From the NCBI GenBank assembly GCA_016930365.1, contig JAFGGY010000083.1, forward strand, positions 1 to 35,852: DNA of 35,852 nucleotides, read 5' to 3'. The notes under the pieces were generated by a model, which ran no database searches, was not told the origin of the DNA, and saw only the letters and a program-made list of their open reading frames with translations. Source of the stretch: Prolixibacteraceae bacterium (GTDB taxonomy: Bacteria; Bacteroidota; Bacteroidia; Bacteroidales; Prolixibacteraceae). A program made the position numbers and the translations under genes. Positions 33,957 to 35,852 of this stretch are shown piece after piece (position 1 is the first letter of the stretch; each line of letters starts with the position of its first letter).

Positions 33957-35051
33957 ATGTATTGTCAGGCAGAACCGAAAGAATTCAAAGAAATAATTCA
34001 AAGCAACATCATTCAGCAAACCGCCTTTTGGGCACGTGTGAAAAAACAACAAGGCATTGAGCCCTATGCTTTCAGCTTTAAAGCAAAAGAGCTTAACAAC
34101 CAGCAACCGACCAGCCAACAAACCATTTACGACGATATTTTGATACTGTTGCAATACATCGACCACGAGCATTGCATTGCCTATGTTCCGTATGGTCCCG
34201 AAAACGAACCATCGGAAGAAAAACGAGGAAAGATGCTCGAAGAACTCTCCGAAATAATACGTCCCCATCTGCCCAAAAAGTGCCTTCTAATTCGCTACGA
34301 CCTCCCCTGGGAAAACCCATGGTCGAGAGAAGAAGATTATTTCGATGAATACAACAATTGGACAGGACCACCATCGGTACACAGCCAGGAAATGCGACTG
34401 AACTTCGACACCCAAAAATGGAATCTGTATAAAACCCCCAGCGATGTGCTGCCCACCAATACTATTTTTCTTAACCTCGAAAATGAGTCGGAACAATTAC
34501 TGGGTAACATGAAACCCAAAACCCGCTATAACATTCGTTTATCGCAACGACGCGGCGTTAACGTGAAAACCTACAGCATGGATTACCTCGACGAATGGTA
34601 TAAATTATACCGCGAAACATCGGTACGAAACGGCATCACCCTACACCATAAAAAATACTTCGAAACCGTGTTGCAAACCCGCACCGACGACTTAAATTCG
34701 CCAGCCGACGTACGTTTACTCATGGCCGATTACAACAACGAATACCTGGCTGCGATGTTTCTCATCATTTCGAAAAAAAGAGGAACCTACCTGTACGGAG
34801 CTTCATCGGACAAGCATCGGAACCTTATGGCCACCTATGCATTGCAATGGGAAGCCATAAAGCAATCGAAACAAGCCGGATGTACCGAGTATGATTTATT
34901 TGGTTCGGCACCCAACCCATACACGTCGCATCCCATGCACGGCCTGTATCGTTTTAAAAGTGGCTTTGGCGGAAAAATGTTTCATCGTATGGGCTGCTGG
35001 GATTATCCTTTCGACCTAAAAAATACGAACTACTGCGTGCCGGTGAAGTAA
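33957..35051 (+). CDS. FemAB-like peptidoglycan bridge transferase (GNAT fold)
   Basis: 364 residues from the ATG at 33957, chosen because an in-frame TTG at 33927 lies inside a promoter -7 box. Similar in architecture to FemABX/lipid II:glycine glycyltransferases, which add amino acids from aminoacyl-tRNA to the peptidoglycan stem peptide. Seen: an N-terminal GNAT half with QQTAFWARVKKQQG and YVPYGPEN. The C-terminal half has the NMKPKTRYNIRLSQRRGV segment typical of the family's second GNAT unit, then YLYGASSDKHRNLMATYALQWEAI and YDLFGSAPN. In Bacteroidota the substrate is not established and a bridge-forming role is inferred. It follows the hydrogenase terminator and is monocistronic. Confidence 0.8.
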   Translation: MYCQAEPKEFKEIIQSNIIQQTAFWARVKKQQGIEPYAFSFKAKELNNQQPTSQQTIYDDILILLQYIDHEHCIAYVPYGPENEPSEEKRGKMLEELSEIIRPHLPKKCLLIRYDLPWENPWSREEDYFDEYNNWTGPPSVHSQEMRLNFDTQKWNLYKTPSDVLPTNTIFLNLENESEQLLGNMKPKTRYNIRLSQRRGVNVKTYSMDYLDEWYKLYRETSVRNGITLHHKKYFETVLQTRTDDLNSPADVRLLMADYNNEYLAAMFLIISKKRGTYLYGASSDKHRNLMATYALQWEAIKQSKQAGCTEYDLFGSAPNPYTSHPMHGLYRFKSGFGGKMFHRMGCWDYPFDLKNTNYCVPVK

Positions 35052-35636
35052 ACAACCAGAAATACCACCGATAACCAAAAAGAACGTTCGATTTAATAAA
35101 TTAAACAAAAGACTTGTGTATAATACGCTAAAATTCTGATATTGAACTAAACACCTCGCAATCACACAAAAAAAACTCATTGTCAAGAGCTTGAAAATTA
35201 TCAACAAACGATTAAGTTAAATGTCAAAATAGTAAAACACGGGAAAACAAACATATTGGATGTAAAGGATTGAAAAACAAACTAATTTCCTCATACTCGT
35301 CCTTTATTCATATTTGGAAGTATTAACTATTATCTATAATATTGCCCAACAAATGTTCGTTAGGTTTTAGACGTGAGGCAACAAGCTTGTATAAAACGCT
35401 CTTAATATCGGCAAAAACACACCACTGTAACGAAAACAATATACTATCAATTACATAAAACCATAAACGAAATTTTAGTTTAATAAACCTCTTAGCTAAT
35501 ATCACCTATGAAATTAAGCTCCGCTTATAAAGCAAAGTACCCTTACCGGTCAGGCAAACCCCACGAGATTATAACAACATTAGTATCAAGTTGAAAATAA
35601 TTACATTACTAACTAATTAACAAAAAACACTTGACC
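35052..35636. other. AT-rich intergenic stretch, no gene seen
   Basis: 585 bases of AT-rich DNA without any convincing reading frame, RNA gene or terminator. I noted GCCCAAC and GTTAGGT about 15 bases apart at about 35343-35364, resembling the ends of integron attC sites, but the spacing is far too short. The lower GC compared with the hydrogenase genes suggests a change of region here. Confidence 0.5.
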
Positions 35637-35852
35637 ATGAAAAATTACATTTTCACATTAATCTTTATTTTCCTTTTTTCTTGTATAGATAAAAAGGAAA
35701 GCACTGAAATTATTCATCTTGATGATGCAATAGATAACGTTGTTTCAATTGATTTGAATGTATTAACAGATTCGATTAGATACATCCCTTTAGAAACAAA
35801 TGATAATTGTTTGATTTCAAGAATAAGAAAAGTTGAATTGGTAGATAGTTTA
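35637..35852 (+). CDS. 6-bladed beta-propeller lipoprotein, N-terminal part (cut by window end)
   Basis: The first 72 codons of a gene that runs off the window. It has a type II signal peptide: a hydrophobic stretch FTLIFIFLFSC with the lipobox Cys at residue 16, so it is predicted to be anchored to a membrane. The next part (SIDLNVLTDSIRYIPLETNDNCLISRI) has the look of the Bacteroidota 6-bladed beta-propeller family (DUF4934-like), where ...YIPLET... is the usual opening. These are extracytoplasmic proteins of unknown ligand, often near other envelope genes. Confidence is limited by the short piece seen. Confidence 0.65.
   Translation, partial: MKNYIFTLIFIFLFSCIDKKESTEIIHLDDAIDNVVSIDLNVLTDSIRYIPLETNDNCLISRIRKVELVDSL

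Noticed and set aside
35343-35364. GCCCAAC and GTTAGGT, resembling the ends of an integron attC site
   Set aside because: Only about 22 bases in total, far shorter than any attC, and there is no integrase or cassette context.

Overview
The window looks like chromosomal DNA of an anaerobic or facultative Bacteroidota, probably near the Marinilabiliales/Prolixibacteraceae (inference from gene content only). Supporting signs are a Bacteroidota-type serine palmitoyltransferase, DUF3822 next to rsmD, recF next to a DciA-like DUF721 protein, a 6-bladed beta-propeller lipoprotein, an absence of obvious Shine-Dalgarno sequences, and several TAnnTTTG promoter elements. Two of these (before spt and rpsA) fit TTTG-N19-TAnnTTTG exactly. 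I saw no tRNA, rRNA, insertion sequence or CRISPR array.

Layout. (1) 1-3.4 kb, plus strand: serine palmitoyltransferase and an exported TPR protein. (2) 3.4-8.1 kb, minus strand: pepT-tilS-nth (compact, tilS and nth overlapping) and a THUMP-type rRNA methyltransferase. (3) 8.1-11.2 kb, minus: a cysteine synthesis pair (cysK then serine acetyltransferase, overlapping) and a nitronate monooxygenase/FabK-like flavoprotein. The cysK leader contains a short ORF not previously listed, 24 codons long, whose end holds eight cysteine codons (four, one Ser, four). This is the most striking find: it looks like a cysteine-sensing leader peptide. (4) 11.5-16.6 kb, minus: nucleotide-sugar operon UDP-glucuronate decarboxylase, rfbA, rfbC, rfbD, phosphoglucomutase; rfbB is missing here. 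(5) 16.8-20.2 kb, plus: ribosomal protein S1, a STAS-domain protein and ribonuclease Z. (6) 20.2-21.6 kb, minus: a RecD/Dda-like helicase. (7) 21.7-23.7 kb, plus: membrane-anchored hypothetical, DUF3822 and rsmD. (8) 23.8-26.7 kb, minus: recF, DUF721, thioredoxin-like, thioesterase, then a zeta-toxin-like kinase overlapping a 53-residue small protein. (9) 26.9-28.2 kb, plus: membrane TPR protein and ribH. (10) 28.4-33.9 kb, plus: three-gene [FeFe]-hydrogenase operon whose middle protein fuses NuoF to a GltD/NfnB-like flavoprotein, closed by a strong terminator. (11) 33.9 kb to end: FemAB-like transferase, about 585 bp of AT-rich non-coding DNA, and the start of a beta-propeller lipoprotein cut by the window edge.

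Most of the window is housekeeping. The accessory parts worth attention are the Cys-rich leader, the hydrogenase/transhydrogenase fusion, the toxin-like pair, and a perfect terminator-like hairpin inside the DUF3822 coding region.
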